DNA of 64,000 nucleotides, from the NCBI GenBank assembly GCA_963924555.1, contig OZ004585.1, positions 8,882,556 through 8,946,555 of the forward strand, in the 5' to 3' direction. Position numbers and translations under genes: made by a program. This DNA comes from Crambe crambe (lineage: Eukaryota > Porifera > Demospongiae > Poecilosclerida > Crambeidae). The notes beneath the pieces were generated by a model. It worked only from the letters and a program-made list of their open reading frames with translations. It was not told where the DNA came from and ran no database searches. This document shows, one piece after another, positions 35,485 through 47,317 of this stretch (its first letter is position 1; the number at the start of each line of letters is the position of its first letter).

Positions 35485-38239
35485 CTTTTGATGTGTGTGA
35501 TGACGATGTCAACCTCCTCTTACTTACCAAGGTAACTAGATCTTGAAGTGAATTCCTACTGGATTCAGACTGCACAACCATGACTTGTGTCTCCTCGGAA
35601 TCAGGAAAGTACTTGACCCCATGAATATTATGCAGTAGAGGATGCTAATAATCAAAACATTGTACCATTATAACCACCACAAAATGCTTTTATAAATCCT
35701 CTATTTAAAGTACCACCTTGGCTTGGTACGTAGCACTAAAGTACTACCTTGGCTTGGTACTGGAAACAGTGGTTCTTACTTGCAGCCTGTGGAGTCTGTT
35801 GAGCGTCTTCAACACTCCTGCAGTTGCCTCCATGGCTGACTTGCTGTACTTGCCATATTTGGCCGACCACTTCCGAGTAGGTGACACCTACGTATGATTA
35901 GTAGGGCAACATTCATGATAGAGTCCTTTCCTATTTACCTTATAAATGAGGTCTTTGAGGGAGCCCCTGCTCATTAGAGGTTGGACTGTCACCACGACAT
36001 CTGGTTCAGGGAAGTACTGAACTTCCTCAATGCACTGGAGAAATGGATGCTGCAAAGGAGAGGTCAGAGGTTAGGAGATTGGAATCACACAGAGAATAAT
36101 TCTTACTTTGAGAGTGTGAAATAACATATTGAGTGTGTTCACTCCCGTTTCATCGAGTTGGAGAGGACAATGAGAGGACAGAGGAACCTGCAACCAGGAA
36201 AATACAAATGAATGAGTGAGTGAGTGATAGATAGAGCGATCTTATTTATTCCCATACTAACTCTCTCACCACTGTCAACATCTTTGCTTGTTGTCCATCT
36301 CCAATCATCGTGTACCAAAACTTTCCTCCTCGATAGCCTGGAGTGATGGACTCCATATTATGTTGTGTCACATCCATTTAGCCCCACCCACCTGATGGAC
36401 ATGTTTGTGTTGTCCGTACTAGCCCGTTACATACCTATGTCTTGCAGGCAGAGAAGACGACAATATTTTCCATTCGATCTGTCCACAAACAATGTAGCTA
36501 CTCGATCAGCACTGGCTGCAAGGATAACTACAATTATATAGTCCGAACTTGCGTCAAGTGCAGGCTAGCTAGATCCTAGTCTCGCGTGGCCAGACCCTTT
36601 ACCAACTGCAGCACGGATGTATTACATCATCCGCACGCAGAAGGAAGGGTCTGGTGTCAGCGTGTACTGGCTCTCGTTGCAGTGGAATGCAATTTACACC
36701 CACGTTCACACCACAAAACCATAAGAGTAAACTGCGCGCTATTATTATTGCATCTGGCTGCTTAGCTATGGAAAATTGTTTTTGCTGTGGAAAGTCTGTG
36801 GCCAGTGCCAATGAGAAGAAGAGAAGGAGACCCTTGTCAAGTCCTGACATATCAAGTGCACTGGAATGCTTTACTGCTCTGATGTCCAGGTTTCCTGAAG
36901 TGGACTGCACCAAGTTGCACACTGACCAACAATTTGCAGAGTGCACTGGCCATTCTTCCTAAGTTTCAGTCAGCACAAGTGGAACCAGGCATTGTAGCAA
37001 CCGATGGTGCTTCACCAGCACCCATAGTTCCTCAATGTAGTCCAAGCAAATCACCAGCTCTTACGGTGAGCTGATATAGTACAGCAGTACTTATAGATTA
37101 ACTGTATAATATCTCCAGGCCAAAATATTCTATCCTTCAAGGCCACAGACTTATATCCTTACACCTAGAAGTAGGAGAGTATATGTAAGCCACCAGGTTC
37201 TTCCTATACACATCAGTGCACAGCAACCTCCTCCACTGTGTGCCACAGAACAGTGATTCAGGGCTGATAAAAATCATCTGGAAATCCCCATTTTCTATCT
37301 TCATTCTTATTGTTGGAGTTGCTGACTGCTGGTCTGTTATATAAGTTGCAGTAATACCCATCCCAGAAACAGAAGCTACCTGGTCTTTCATCAAGGCACT
37401 AAGTGGTGATACCACCAAAATGATAGACTTCTTCTGTACCAATCGGAGCAGGTCAAGTACAGCCTGTTGGCAGGCACACAAATACATCCTTGCCACTGAT
37501 CAGCTGAAACACACTCTCCTCTTGTTCTTTCTTCAAGCCTAGCTACCATACATTTTACATCTGCAGATGCACTGTCTTGTAAAGAAGCCATCGCTTCATT
37601 CTACACCTGCTGAAAAAATAGCCCGGCCGGAATCGCCTACGTTATCGGTGCGCGTGAATATTATTAATGTGATAATAAAACCACACTCCCATAAGCAATA
37701 CACACTAAGTATTGAAGTTCACATTCCTGGGGAATGCAACGAAAGCCAGTACACGCTGACACCAGACCCTTCCTTCTGCGTGCGGATGATGTAATACATC
37801 CGTGCTGCAGTTGGTAAAGGGTCTGGTCACGCGAGACTAAGCTAGATCCTGCATTTAATTGTTTTTTGGTGCTGGAAGCCAGAGGAGTATCTACCACTGG
37901 GCTGTTTTGTATGACTGGAGTATGGTCAGCAAAACGGTAATGGTAGGTCAAATTAATTTTTTGCCCACCAAAATTAATCATAAATCTTAGCTACTCCCCT
38001 GGAAGCTGGAACTTAGCAGCCACTTATTAACATTAATAAGAAACGATTTTTTTCTTTTTTTTCCTTTTTTTTGCACTGTTCCTACCTCTCTCCACTGCCT
38101 CCCTCTTCCTGCGCTGCAAGTAAGCCACTAGACTGGAGAGGAGGAAGGAGACAGAAGGCAAGACCAGGGAGGCCAGCCATTCCACTAAACGCACCAGCTG
38201 CAAGAGGCTCCACAGAAATGCAACTTCAGCATGTCCCAT
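34436..38239 (-). pseudogene. PXK-like pseudokinase PK1-B (damaged duplicate)
   Basis: Duplicate of PK1-A with the same exon layout. It ends at 34436-34438, and exon 1 (ATG at 38237-38239) encodes the same hydrophobic anchor. Two changes break it. In the exon carrying the GHVHTGN and GGYEN motifs, the Arg codon of VCRLGGYEN is TGA (about 35170-35172). A 29 bp deletion near 35003 removes the acceptor of the next exon that is present at 26652-26657 in copy A. Intron 1 carries the 1.26 kb transposon 36577-37839, which by itself need not matter. Without correction it would give a truncated protein. Confidence 0.8.
36577..37839. mobile_element. TIR transposon with RecQ-like helicase remnant
   Basis: A 1,263 bp element with inverted ends of about 105 bp (TAGTCTCGCGTGGCCAGACC at left) and a perfect 10 bp target duplication AGCTAGATCC (36567-36576 and 37840-37849). 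Unit 1 has a single TAGCTAGATCT at the empty site. The plus strand (about 36769-36960) encodes a Cys-containing segment starting MENCFCCGKSVAS. The minus strand (about 37550-37137) encodes a RecQ-like helicase fragment: QLISGKDVFVCLPTG (start of Walker A), then a deletion, then ILVVSPLSALMKDQV and ISPESLF, ending before the DEAH box. It is a deletion derivative of a larger element. I could not assign a superfamily. Confidence 0.8.
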
Positions 38240-38493
38240 ATTCAATATCGACTAATAGTGTACAGTATACTATAGTAGTATAGTATGCTGCTTTTGTTTA
38301 GAACATGAAACATCACAGACATCTGCTGCATGCATGGCTCGAGAATAACACGTGTTGATCTAGCAGCCACCACTACTGAAGGCTACAATTACAAAGTTTT
38401 TAACTTATCGCCGCTGATGTGGTGACCCACAAGAATGTCACACAAGCAGTGGCTCCAATACTGTATTATAAAAATATAATAGAGTACACTCTT

Positions 38494-38659
38494 TTACTGG
38501 AGTCTGCAGTTATTTTGTTCACTGGATTTCTTGAATTGCAGGGGTTTTCCCTTCGATGCTTTAACAAATAGTTTTCTCATGTCTCGAGTCAAAGGTTTGT
38601 GGTCATGCTCCATGGATGGAATGGATGCATTTTGAAAGAATGGAAGTCTAATAATCTAT

Positions 38660-38704
<45 letters not shown>

Positions 38705-40570
38705 ACATGCATGAAGTCATGCATATAGGAATTAAGCCACACCTCCTTAATAGAGGACATGAATCTCCCTGTGCTGTCCTGCTGAAAAATGACCTGTAGG
38801 ATATCCTTTACTTCCTGGTCCCTAACTGACCCATAATCTATCTCTCCTGGGGTCAGATGACTCAATTCATACCCACAGGCCATCTCGAAGATCAAATGTC
38901 CTGAAATTTTAAATAATCGTAACCTCTTAAGCTGAAGTGACAAAGGAGTGACTTTTTACCAAACATGACAGTGTCAATATCCTCTACACAACTGAATGTA
39001 TTGCAGAGGTTGTAGAGGCGTGTCCGGTATCCTAGCAACATATTCTCGTAGCCCCCTAGCATACAAACATCTCCCTCCACGAAGATATTTCCAGACTGAA
39101 TGTGTCCCACTGCTTGACAGCCTTGCTCATATAAGAACAATAGTTCCTGCACAAAGAAAGACACATAAGAATTACCTTACATATTAGTGGGCATTATTTA
39201 GACCTGTGGATCCCTCAAGAGAAATTTCATATACATATTAATACCTGGAGTATCTGCCTTCCATAACTAGCCACCAAGTTGGCACTGAGCTGCCTCTTGC
39301 TGTAAGTCCGATACTTCTTCATCCAATCATTGGTGGGAGGCGTCTGGACGGGAGGGCCGGTGGGGGTTAATTATTAGTTAAACCTAGTATGTGTGTTCTT
39401 ACTCCATAAATGAGGTCTTTGAGGGATCCCCCTTTCTTTAAGGGCTGGAGGATGATGATGTAGTTGGATCCAAGGTAGTGTTGTACTTGTTTTATGGTTT
39501 CTATGGGGTGGAAGAAGGGAGGCTGGGGGGGGGGGGGGGGGGGAAGGGGGAAGAGATTACATGAGATTCTGTAAGATGATAGATAAAAGCTACTCACCCT
39601 AAGAGCCAACAGCGTCTTGTTAAGGGTATCCAGGCTTTTACCGTTCAACTTGAGGGCACACTTTCTTGAAACTGGAGCCTACGATGAAGACCTATTCATT
39701 ATCCCTCTTCAGATTGCAATAGGGTAAAGATTCTCACCACGGTCAAAATTTTCTTCTCACCGTTCTCTCCTATCACTTGGAACCAAAATTTCTGCAAACG
39801 GCTCCCTACACAGCACATCACATGATTGTCACATGATGACTACACCCCATTGATTAAAGTATTAAACATACCCATGTCAGGTAATGGTTGCAACTGGCTG
39901 TATGTTCCACTTGAGTCCTCCACGAATCTCTGTGCCATTTTCTCGGCAGCAACTACACCAGATATTAAATTCAAATGCAAAGAGAGGTTATTAGATCTAT
40001 TTCAGCTCAAATCTTGCTGCAGAGATTGTTCCAACCTTGGCCTGGTACCCATTGAAGTCATACATACAGTTCCAGAATCTTTGCATCACTGCACCCAAAG
40101 TCAAGGGTGTGTAAATCACAGTAGAGTAAAAAAAAAAGAAAAAAAGTCATACTGTATAAGGAAGTTAATGTCCTATTTTGTTACAAAGATTCTGCAATCT
40201 CCTGTATGTATGTATCATACTTTTGGAGAGAAAATTTGACCACAAATTCACCTTTTTCTGAATTTTGCTGGTCACATCTATCGTCTCTTTTCTTTTTTTC
40301 TTCCTTCAGTATGACCGCGGTAAAGAGAGATCTAGCATAAAGAAAGTCTGTCACCCATTGCAGGAAGTACACTAGTTTCAGGGAGAGCTGAAGGGCACCA
40401 TTCATTAGCAGTCCATTCTCAGGGTCTGCCCTCCTACGTCGGAGCCAGGAGACGAGGTATTTCAAGAAAAAGGAAGTCAGGAAGAAGCACTCATACACAA
40501 TCTGCTGTACAATGAGGAAAGTGAGCAAGAAAAACGTCACCACGCCATAACGCAGCAGCCTGCTGATCAT
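38494..40570 (-). CDS. membrane-anchored PXK-like pseudokinase, PK2-B
   Basis: Duplicate of PK2-A, predicted about 424 aa, with an intact ATG (40568-40570; MISRLLRYGVVTFF) and no transposon in exon 1. The exons correspond one to one with PK2-A. The last exon (from 38494) has a 9 nt in-frame insertion relative to A, and exon 1 (40252-40570) lacks a stray Asp codon. Hydrophobic segments and the GHIQSGN and GGYENMLLG motifs are the same. Of the three PK2 relatives, only this copy looks able to make a normal protein. Confidence 0.83.
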
Positions 40571-41049
40571 CTTCACTTTTCCCCAGCTATGCTTTTCATC
40601 ACCTCGCTATATAATAGTTGGAAATGGTCGTCACAAATTCTGATTAGAAACGTTAAACCTCCATGGAACGCATGCGCACCATACCACAGCACAGCAAATA
40701 ATTTACCCCTTTCCTATGTAAGAAAAAGATATGGATTGATGTTGATATTTTTATGCAGGAGGACTACGGAAACGATTTAGAAATGATGAGGCTTGTCCAA
40801 TTTTCTTGGCACCCCCAAGCACCCATGTGGTCATCTGACTGGTCACAACCTTTATCCCTCCTTTGCTGCGAGCATGAGGACCACAGTTGTCACGAAGGAA
40901 CTCCTTTAGATTGGATGGCACTAATGAACCACGCTACATGTAGATATACATTTATAATGATACGATGGAAATTCTTACACTCTTACACTTCCAACTTCCA
41001 AGTCTTGAAAATTCAGCCTCGCTGGCAAAAAAGTCATGAAGTTTTATCT

Positions 41050-42020
41050 GCAAGTAATAAATTCTGAATGTTCCATGCTATTATTGCATGGAACATCCAA
41101 TACGTCTTCCAGATGATGTTTTCAACAGCCTTTCTTTTTTACCTTTGCCTTTACTTGATACTAGCAAGGAACACTTTCTAAAGTTTACAGATGTGTACGG
41201 ACGGGCAGCTACTGTGGTGGACACACTTTACCAGACATCATTATTATTGTTTTGTGTAACTGTTATCCCTTACCAGTTGTATCACCATGTGACATGTTAG
41301 TAGTTCGAGTTGTGCAACTAGCTAGCTCTCTATTTACTATTAACATTGGTTCCTGTCTATCTACTACTCGACACTACCTTCTGAAAGGGATAGACCTTCT
41401 CTAATACCTGTTGCTTCAGAGGAAGCCAAGGAAATTGACAGAGAGAAAATCAGTACTAGTTAGAGGCAAAGTTAGAGCTATTATAGCCTGTGGAGAATGC
41501 AGTAAACCTCGGTGCATCTATTCCCCGTCCGTGCTATCTCCCAAGCAGTTGAAAGAAATTGAAGGCATCAAAGACTCCAAATTGTATACTTGTGGTTCAG
41601 CTCTATTGCCACCTGACTCATCTTATGCAAACAGCATCAGGGAAGCCATTGTGTGCTCATCTTATCTAGAGCCACAGTACTATAGCTCAGTACTAGTACA
41701 CTTTCCACCAGCATGTTATTACTGTGGGTTAGGAGAAGACTCCTTAGTGAATGATGATGAACTCAAAGAACTCAAAGAAATGTATGCTGTTGTATACCCA
41801 ATCTGCTTCATTTGTCAGAGTGATGGTAAAAAGCCGCACTGCAAGCAACCATCAAATTTAGCTAAGAGGCGCAAGACATAACCAATTACAACAATACCAT
41901 ATCAACATGTTTTTGTTAATACTTTCCTTCTAATGTAGTGTTCACATGACGTGCTCATCTGTTTTTCCTGTAAATAAAAAAAAATTATTTTAATGATATT
42001 CATGCTTTTTTTATTTTATT
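41050..42020 (+). mobile_element. inserted block with Cys-rich zinc-ribbon-like ORF
   Basis: Sequence absent from unit 1. An open frame at about 41411-41881 encodes a basic start (RKPRKLTERKSVLVRGKV), ACGECSKPRCIYS, LYTCGSALLPP, ACYYCG and ICFICQSDGKKPHC, that is four CxxC-type pairs suggesting zinc binding, and ends in a basic tail. An earlier piece (about 41088-41297) reads MEHPIRLPDDVFNSLSFLPL. No clean ATG, TIR or target duplication is visible. Proteins of this kind recur near mobile elements in early animals (from memory), so I read it as the 3' end of an element gene. It could instead be a host gene fragment. Confidence 0.45.
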
Positions 42021-42124
42021 TTTATGGCCTAAGGAAGTTAATGTCCTGTTTTGTTACAAAGATTCTGCAATCTCCTGCATGTATGTATCATACTTTTGGA
42101 GAGAAAATTTGACCACAAATTCAC

Positions 42125-42506
42125 CTTTTTCTGAATTTTGCTGGTCACATCTATCATCGTCTCTTTTCTTTTTCTCTTCCTTCAGTATGACCGCGGTAAA
42201 GAGAGATCTAGCATAAAGAAAGTCTGTCACCCATTGCAGGAAGTACACTAGTTTCAGGGAGAGCTGAAGGGCACCATTCATTAGCAGTCCACCATTCATT
42301 AGCAGTCCATTCTCAGGGTCTGCCCTCCTACGTCGGAGCCAGGAGACGAGGTATTTCAAGAAAAAGGAAGTCAGGAAGAAGCACTCATACACAATCCGCT
42401 GTACAATGGGGAAAGTGAGCAAGAAATACGTCACCACGCCATAACGCAGTGAGGCCACGCCATAACGCAGTGAGGCCACGCCATAACGCAGTAGCCTGCT
42501 GATCAT
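42125..42506 (-). pseudogene. orphan first exon of PK2 (copy C)
   Basis: Third copy of the PK2 membrane-anchor exon, with an ATG at 42504-42506 and the same donor. It differs from copy B by 63 nt of in-frame tandem expansions (RYGVASL repeated, LLMNGG duplicated). No PK2 downstream exons follow it; to its left is the unrelated block 41050-42020. It could only be used if spliced to a distant gene. Confidence 0.75.
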
Positions 42507-42520
42507 CTTCACTTCTCCCT

Positions 42521-43325
42521 AAAGTCTATTCGCGTTCACCTCGACCCCGGAAGTAGCTGTGGTGTAGTAAGCTTACGTAAGAACGCGCGTATTAATCCAA
42601 TTAGCCACATAGTTATGGCTAGAAGTACGTATGCGCGGGTAATTGGAGGCAAGCCACGTGTTATCAGTTTAGATCAAGTTATTTTCTCGTTTCTTTTCTC
42701 GTTTTTGCGTGACTTTCTCTCATGCCTGCCATGACTCTCCCTGGACTTCTGCCTTGTTCTTCTACTGGACAATCCCCAGAGAGGTAGGGTGGTTCAGCTG
42801 ACATCTCAAGCCTGCTCCTTCCTTTCCTGATCCCAGCAACTCCTGGAGGGTTTAGCAATGAATGTTCTGTATAAGCTAAACTGCCGGGAAGATTAGCAGT
42901 GATTCGAATATTGTAGTTAAACTTGAAAATGTGACTTCTCATTGATTCTATCGATCTAGTTAGCTAAAAGATTCTGTGATTCAGTTTTCTAGTTAGCTGA
43001 ACTATTCTATAATTCATATTTCTTAGTTTTAACCGGCAGTTACTTGCGTAAGCTAGCTAACTTACTCGAGATTCAGTAGCACCTGGCAGCCATTGTTGTT
43101 GCTCTATCGCGCGCACTACATTCCTTGTGGTGAATGGCAGCTCCATACTTTGCTTATGGGACATACAGCTAACTTCTTACTGGTAAGGATTGAGTCTTTA
43201 TAAAAAGTATCATCATAAATCTCGGATAATTAGCTAGCTGCTGGTGTTTGAAATTTTGAAATTGGTCAAGAATTGAGCAAGTTATCACGGATATAAAAAG
43301 GTCGAGGTGAACGCGAATAGACTTT
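42521..43325. mobile_element. 805 bp TIR element
   Basis: Ends AAAGTCTATTCGCGTTCACC and its complement, extending to GTCGACC/GGTCGAG (about 26 bp). It inserted where unit 1 reads CCCCAGCTATGCTTTTCATC, but no target duplication remains; about 12 bp of target appear lost or the ends recombined. Interior minus-strand frame 42679-42942 has no recognisable domain. Non-autonomous. Confidence 0.65.
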
Positions 43326-43869
43326 CATCACCTCGTTATTATAATAGTTGGAAATGGTCGTCACAAATTAACCGAAGATGCGCATGCGCAAAAAGGTGAC
43401 CTTTTCCTAGGCCTCATAGTCATCTAAATTGCCTGATGCCCAGATGGAGGAGGGATCTAAATACATGATAACAAGATACGAAGAAGCAGGATAATTTGAA
43501 GTCAGTCCACTGAAAGGGATACTGTTTAATCAGAATTTATTAGAAACGTTAAACCTCCATGGAACGCATGCGCACCATACCACAGCACAGCAAATAATTT
43601 ACTCCTTTCCTATGTAAGAAAAAGATGTGGATTGATGTTGATATTTTTATGCAGGAGGACTACGGAAACGATTTAGAAATGATGAGGCTTGTCCAATTTT
43701 CTTGGCACCCCCAAGCACCCATGTGGTCATCTGACTGGTCACAACCTTTATCCCTCCTTTGCTGCGAGCATGAGGACCACAGTTGTCACGAAGGAACTCC
43801 TTTAGATTGGATGGCACTAATGAACCACGCTACATGTAGATATACATTTATAATGATAAGATGAAATTC

Positions 43870-45864
43870 TTACACTCTTACACTTCCAAGTCTTGAAAAT
43901 TCAGCCTCGCTGGCAAAAAAGTCATGAAGTTTTATCTGGAAGAAGTGTAATAAATTCTACTGTCACACTATTCTAATCAGTGGAACATCACACAGTGATA
44001 AAGACACTACTGATAGTCCTTTTTCAGAGATGGAATGGTCAAAATGCACTCTACAGGACTGGTGGACCATCATATATGTGTGTGTGATATTCCATGTGTC
44101 CATTCCATCTAAGTGTACCGTATGGGACAGGTTGGACTACATGGGAAGGTATCGGTATACATGATGATATTATATCCATGTGTCCATTCCATCTAAGTGT
44201 ATCATAGTGTGACTATCATATTATGTGGGAAAATACATTACCATCTTTTCATGTTCTTTTTGTGTTCCTCTTACCTGTTCTATGGTGTGTATGACTGATT
44301 CGTCATTGTTCCTCTCAAAAATGAAGCGAAGTGCCTCCTTACATTCACCATTCCTCACACTCTCAAGCTCAGACTTGCTTGGGAAAACACCTTTTAACTC
44401 CCTACCCGTACACATCTCGTAGATCATATGACCTGTGGGGCGGAGTCCATGTTTTATAAAGGTATTATTAATTTTACTCACCAAACATAATGACATCAAT
44501 GCTCTGGAGGCAGCCCTCATCTTCAATTTTTCTGTAGAGGCGTGTCTTGTAGCCTAGCAACGAGTTTTCGTAGCCCCCCAATTGACAGGATAGGCCTTGA
44601 ACATTGGTGGGTGGAGCATCGTGAAGAGCTTTCCAATCAGAATAATTGACATAGATGTTGCCCGTGTGTATGTGGCCAATAAGGGGGAAATCCTGCTCAT
44701 AAAGGTAAGTAACGGCCTGGGAGGGTGAGGAGGGAAAGAGAGAGGGATATAGGGAGGGAGAGAGGGGAGAGGTGAGGAAGGAAGGGGGGAAGAGGGTGCG
44801 GAGGGAGGAAGAAAGGAAGGGAGGGAGAGAATATGAAAGACGAGGGAGGGGAGGGGGAGGAGGAAGGGGAGAGGTGAGGAAGGAAGGGGGGAAGGGGGGA
44901 GGGGATGAGGAAGGGAGAAGGGGGAGGAGGAGGGTGCGGAGGGAAGAAGAGAGGGAGAGAATACGAAAGAGAGTGAAGGATTAGTTTTCTTGCGTCTTTC
45001 TATCAAATACCTCTAGAATCTTCCATCCACAAGAGGCCACAAGAGTGGGAGAGAGAGGCAAGATTGGTGTGGACTTTGGCGCATACTTCTGCGACCAATC
45101 AAGTGTAGGATCATCCTAAAATGGGTGGAAATGTAGGATGACCTGCCTCCTGCTAGAGTGAAGGATCATGACTAATTATTCCTGACCTGGCAGAAAATGA
45201 GGTCCTTTAGAGACGCCTCCTGTTGAAACGTGATGACTATCACTTTATTGGACTCTTCACAATAATCTATCTTCAGAATGGGCTGCAGATACTCATGCTA
45301 TGAACATAATAACAATGCATCATCAACTTCACCATAGGACAACGACAACAACAACAACAACAACAACAACAAAATCTTGCCTTTAGGGAACTTATTAGTC
45401 TATTGAGTTTTCTGACGTTACTTCTATCTGTCAAATTCACTGGACATTTCTTGGATAGAGTTGTCTATAGGGTGGAGATATTGTAATATATTAAAGTGAG
45501 TGGAGGAGGGTGTGGTCTTACAGTGGTAATGATGGCTGGGGCTCTGAACCAATACTTCTGCAATCTACAACCTGGAGGGATGATTTGTGTGCATGCATGT
45601 GATGGAATATTGCACATACACTACATACCCATATCTGGCAATTTCAGTGGTTCATTTTGAATGTACCGCTTCACCGCCATCACCGCTTCACCTGCGATGA
45701 TTGGATTGTTATCACATCACACTTATTAATCAAGGTGGCTGCCAGAGAAACTTACGTTTTTCCTCACATTCTTGCAGCTCTCGATCATAATTCCTTTTAT
45801 TCCTTTTTTTTTCAGGAGTCGGTGATCTTTTATTCTCCTTTCTATTATAAGTCAGTCATACTTA

Positions 45865-45909
<45 letters not shown>

Positions 45910-47019
45910 ACCTGTTACTGTTATTTGACATGTAAAGGACTACCATCAAGCAGCATGAAGGTATGAATAATTTCAGCCACTAAGAATTTTCACTGAATGA
46001 AACTATCATAAAGTCAGTGGAACTATTTCTATTACCTTGGATCTCATCACCACTAGCCTGCTGCTCGCTACAAGTGCAACCAATCACAATCATAGGAAAT
46101 CCCTCAAAATTTGATTAAAGTTCCTTCTTCTCCCCTTTCCTCACTTCATTATGAAGAGGAGGGAGGGGGAAGGAGAGGAGAAGAGGGAGGGGAGGGGAGG
46201 GGAGGAGAAGAGGGAGGGGAAGAGGAGGGGGATAATAAAGGGAGGGGAGGGGGAGGGGGAGGAGGAGAAGAGGGATGGGGAGGGAGGGAGGGGGGGAGAA
46301 GAGGGAGGGGAGAAGAGAGGGGAGGGGGGACTCACCTCTCACCGATACCCATATGCCAATTTTCAGCAGAGTTTTGGCTGCTATGAAGCACGGGAGGTAT
46401 ACCAAAGCACTCGTCAAAGCACTCTCAGAACACACCACAGCGTGCACTTCACCTAAACTCTCTGAACTAGCATTAATCACAGGGGTAGGGGTAGGGGCTG
46501 CATTAATAAGAGAACAATTATTAATTGAAATAACTGGAGTAGTAAAAAGAATGAGAAATGAGGAAACCTGAAATATTTAATCCTGAAATTGCTTATTAAT
46601 AATTAATTTTATGAGTTACGTTTGTTCTCCAGCAGCTCCGCCCCCTCCTCCTTCTGGAGTCCCTTATCCTGCTGCTTTGCCCCCTCGGCCTCTTTGAGTC
46701 CCTTGTCTTTCCGCTTTGCCCCCTTGCCCTTCTGGAGTCCCTTGTCCTGCTGCTCCGCCCCCTTGTCCTCCCGGTCCTGCTTACATTTCCTGCACACGCA
46801 CAACGAGATATCCCTCAAATATGGAGACTAAACCACATACAGCAGAGATAGGCTTACCTGCTACTCAGGCAGTACAGCACCGCAAGAGGAGCTCCTGCGG
46901 CAATCAAAAGCTGTGTTGGAAACCTTTAATAAGTATACTATTTATGAAGAAGATATCCGGATTTTGCTTACCTTGGTTTTGTCATCCGCCAATACTTTCA
47001 GAACCTTAGATGCTAGCAT
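43870..47019 (-). CDS. membrane-anchored PXK-like pseudokinase, PK3
   Basis: Predicted 434 aa. Exons: 46972-47019, 46858-46910, 46620-46789, 46336-46497, 45629-45691, 45522-45571, 45381-45464, 45187-45297, 45011-45115, 44482-44716, 44275-44432 and 43870-43935; total length is divisible by three. It starts MLASKVLKVLADDKTK followed by a short hydrophobic segment (LLIAAGAPLAVLYCLSS) that may act as a signal anchor, then a charged repeat (DKGLQKGKGAKRKDKGL) and a second weakly hydrophobic exon. The pseudokinase has LPDMGCRLQKYWF, ASLKDLIFCQ, GHIHTGNIYVN, a 16-residue insert before LGGYENSLLGYKTRLY, GHMIYEMCTGREL and IKLHDFFAS. The 45381 exon uses a GC donor (GCAAGA). It is divergent from PK4, 298 bp apart. 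The 644 bp intron holds CT and GGGA repeats. Confidence 0.85.
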
Positions 47020-47317
47020 TTTTCAACTTATGAATGGTGTCGAATGGAGTTAGGAAGCCATAATAAAAGCTCTTTCTTCTAGATTACGATTGGTACGAAC
47101 GCTCCGGCGTGGTGTAAGACTGCGTGGTTGGACACACCCCTTTTGAGAATGGGGGCGTGGCTTGTGTAGAAATTATGCGCAAGTCCAATAGCCTCGTCCC
47201 CCAGGTCTTCCTCTCTCACCGGCATAGTCTCTCACGAAGAAAAGGTAAAGAGAGGAAGGCCTGGGAACGAGGCTACAAGGCCAATGTGAGCATAGATAGT
47301 CTCCGGCATTGTGCACA
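47020..47317. promoter_or_regulatory. divergent promoter region of PK3 and PK4, with hairpin MITE
   Basis: The 298 bp between two opposite start codons must hold both promoters. It contains a hairpin-like repeat at about 47190-47275 (TAGCCTCGTCCCCCAGGTCT... and inverted AGGCCTGGGAACGAGGCTA), probably a MITE. I see no convincing TATA box for either gene. Confidence 0.5.

Larger units (their letters stand above)
33008..45027. repeat. tandem duplication, unit 2
   Basis: A copy of 24688-33007, expanded to 12 kb. 33008-41050 matches 24688-31915. An unrelated 0.97 kb block follows (41050-42020). Then 42020-45027 matches 30590-33007, so the segment around PK2 exon 1 and the PK3 last exon is present three times in the window. 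Extra insertions are at 36577-37839 and 42521-43325. The right edge continues into the intact PK3 gene. Confidence 0.9.

Noticed and set aside
46021-46072. Possible extra PK3 exon (EQQASGDEIQ)
   Set aside because: Its phase does not fit either neighbour, whereas joining 46336-46497 directly to 45629-45691 keeps frame for the whole gene.
46622-47009. Plus-strand Ser/Pro/Cys-rich frames opposite the PK3 5' exons
   Set aside because: Antisense of the charged DKGLQ repeat of PK3; no independent support.
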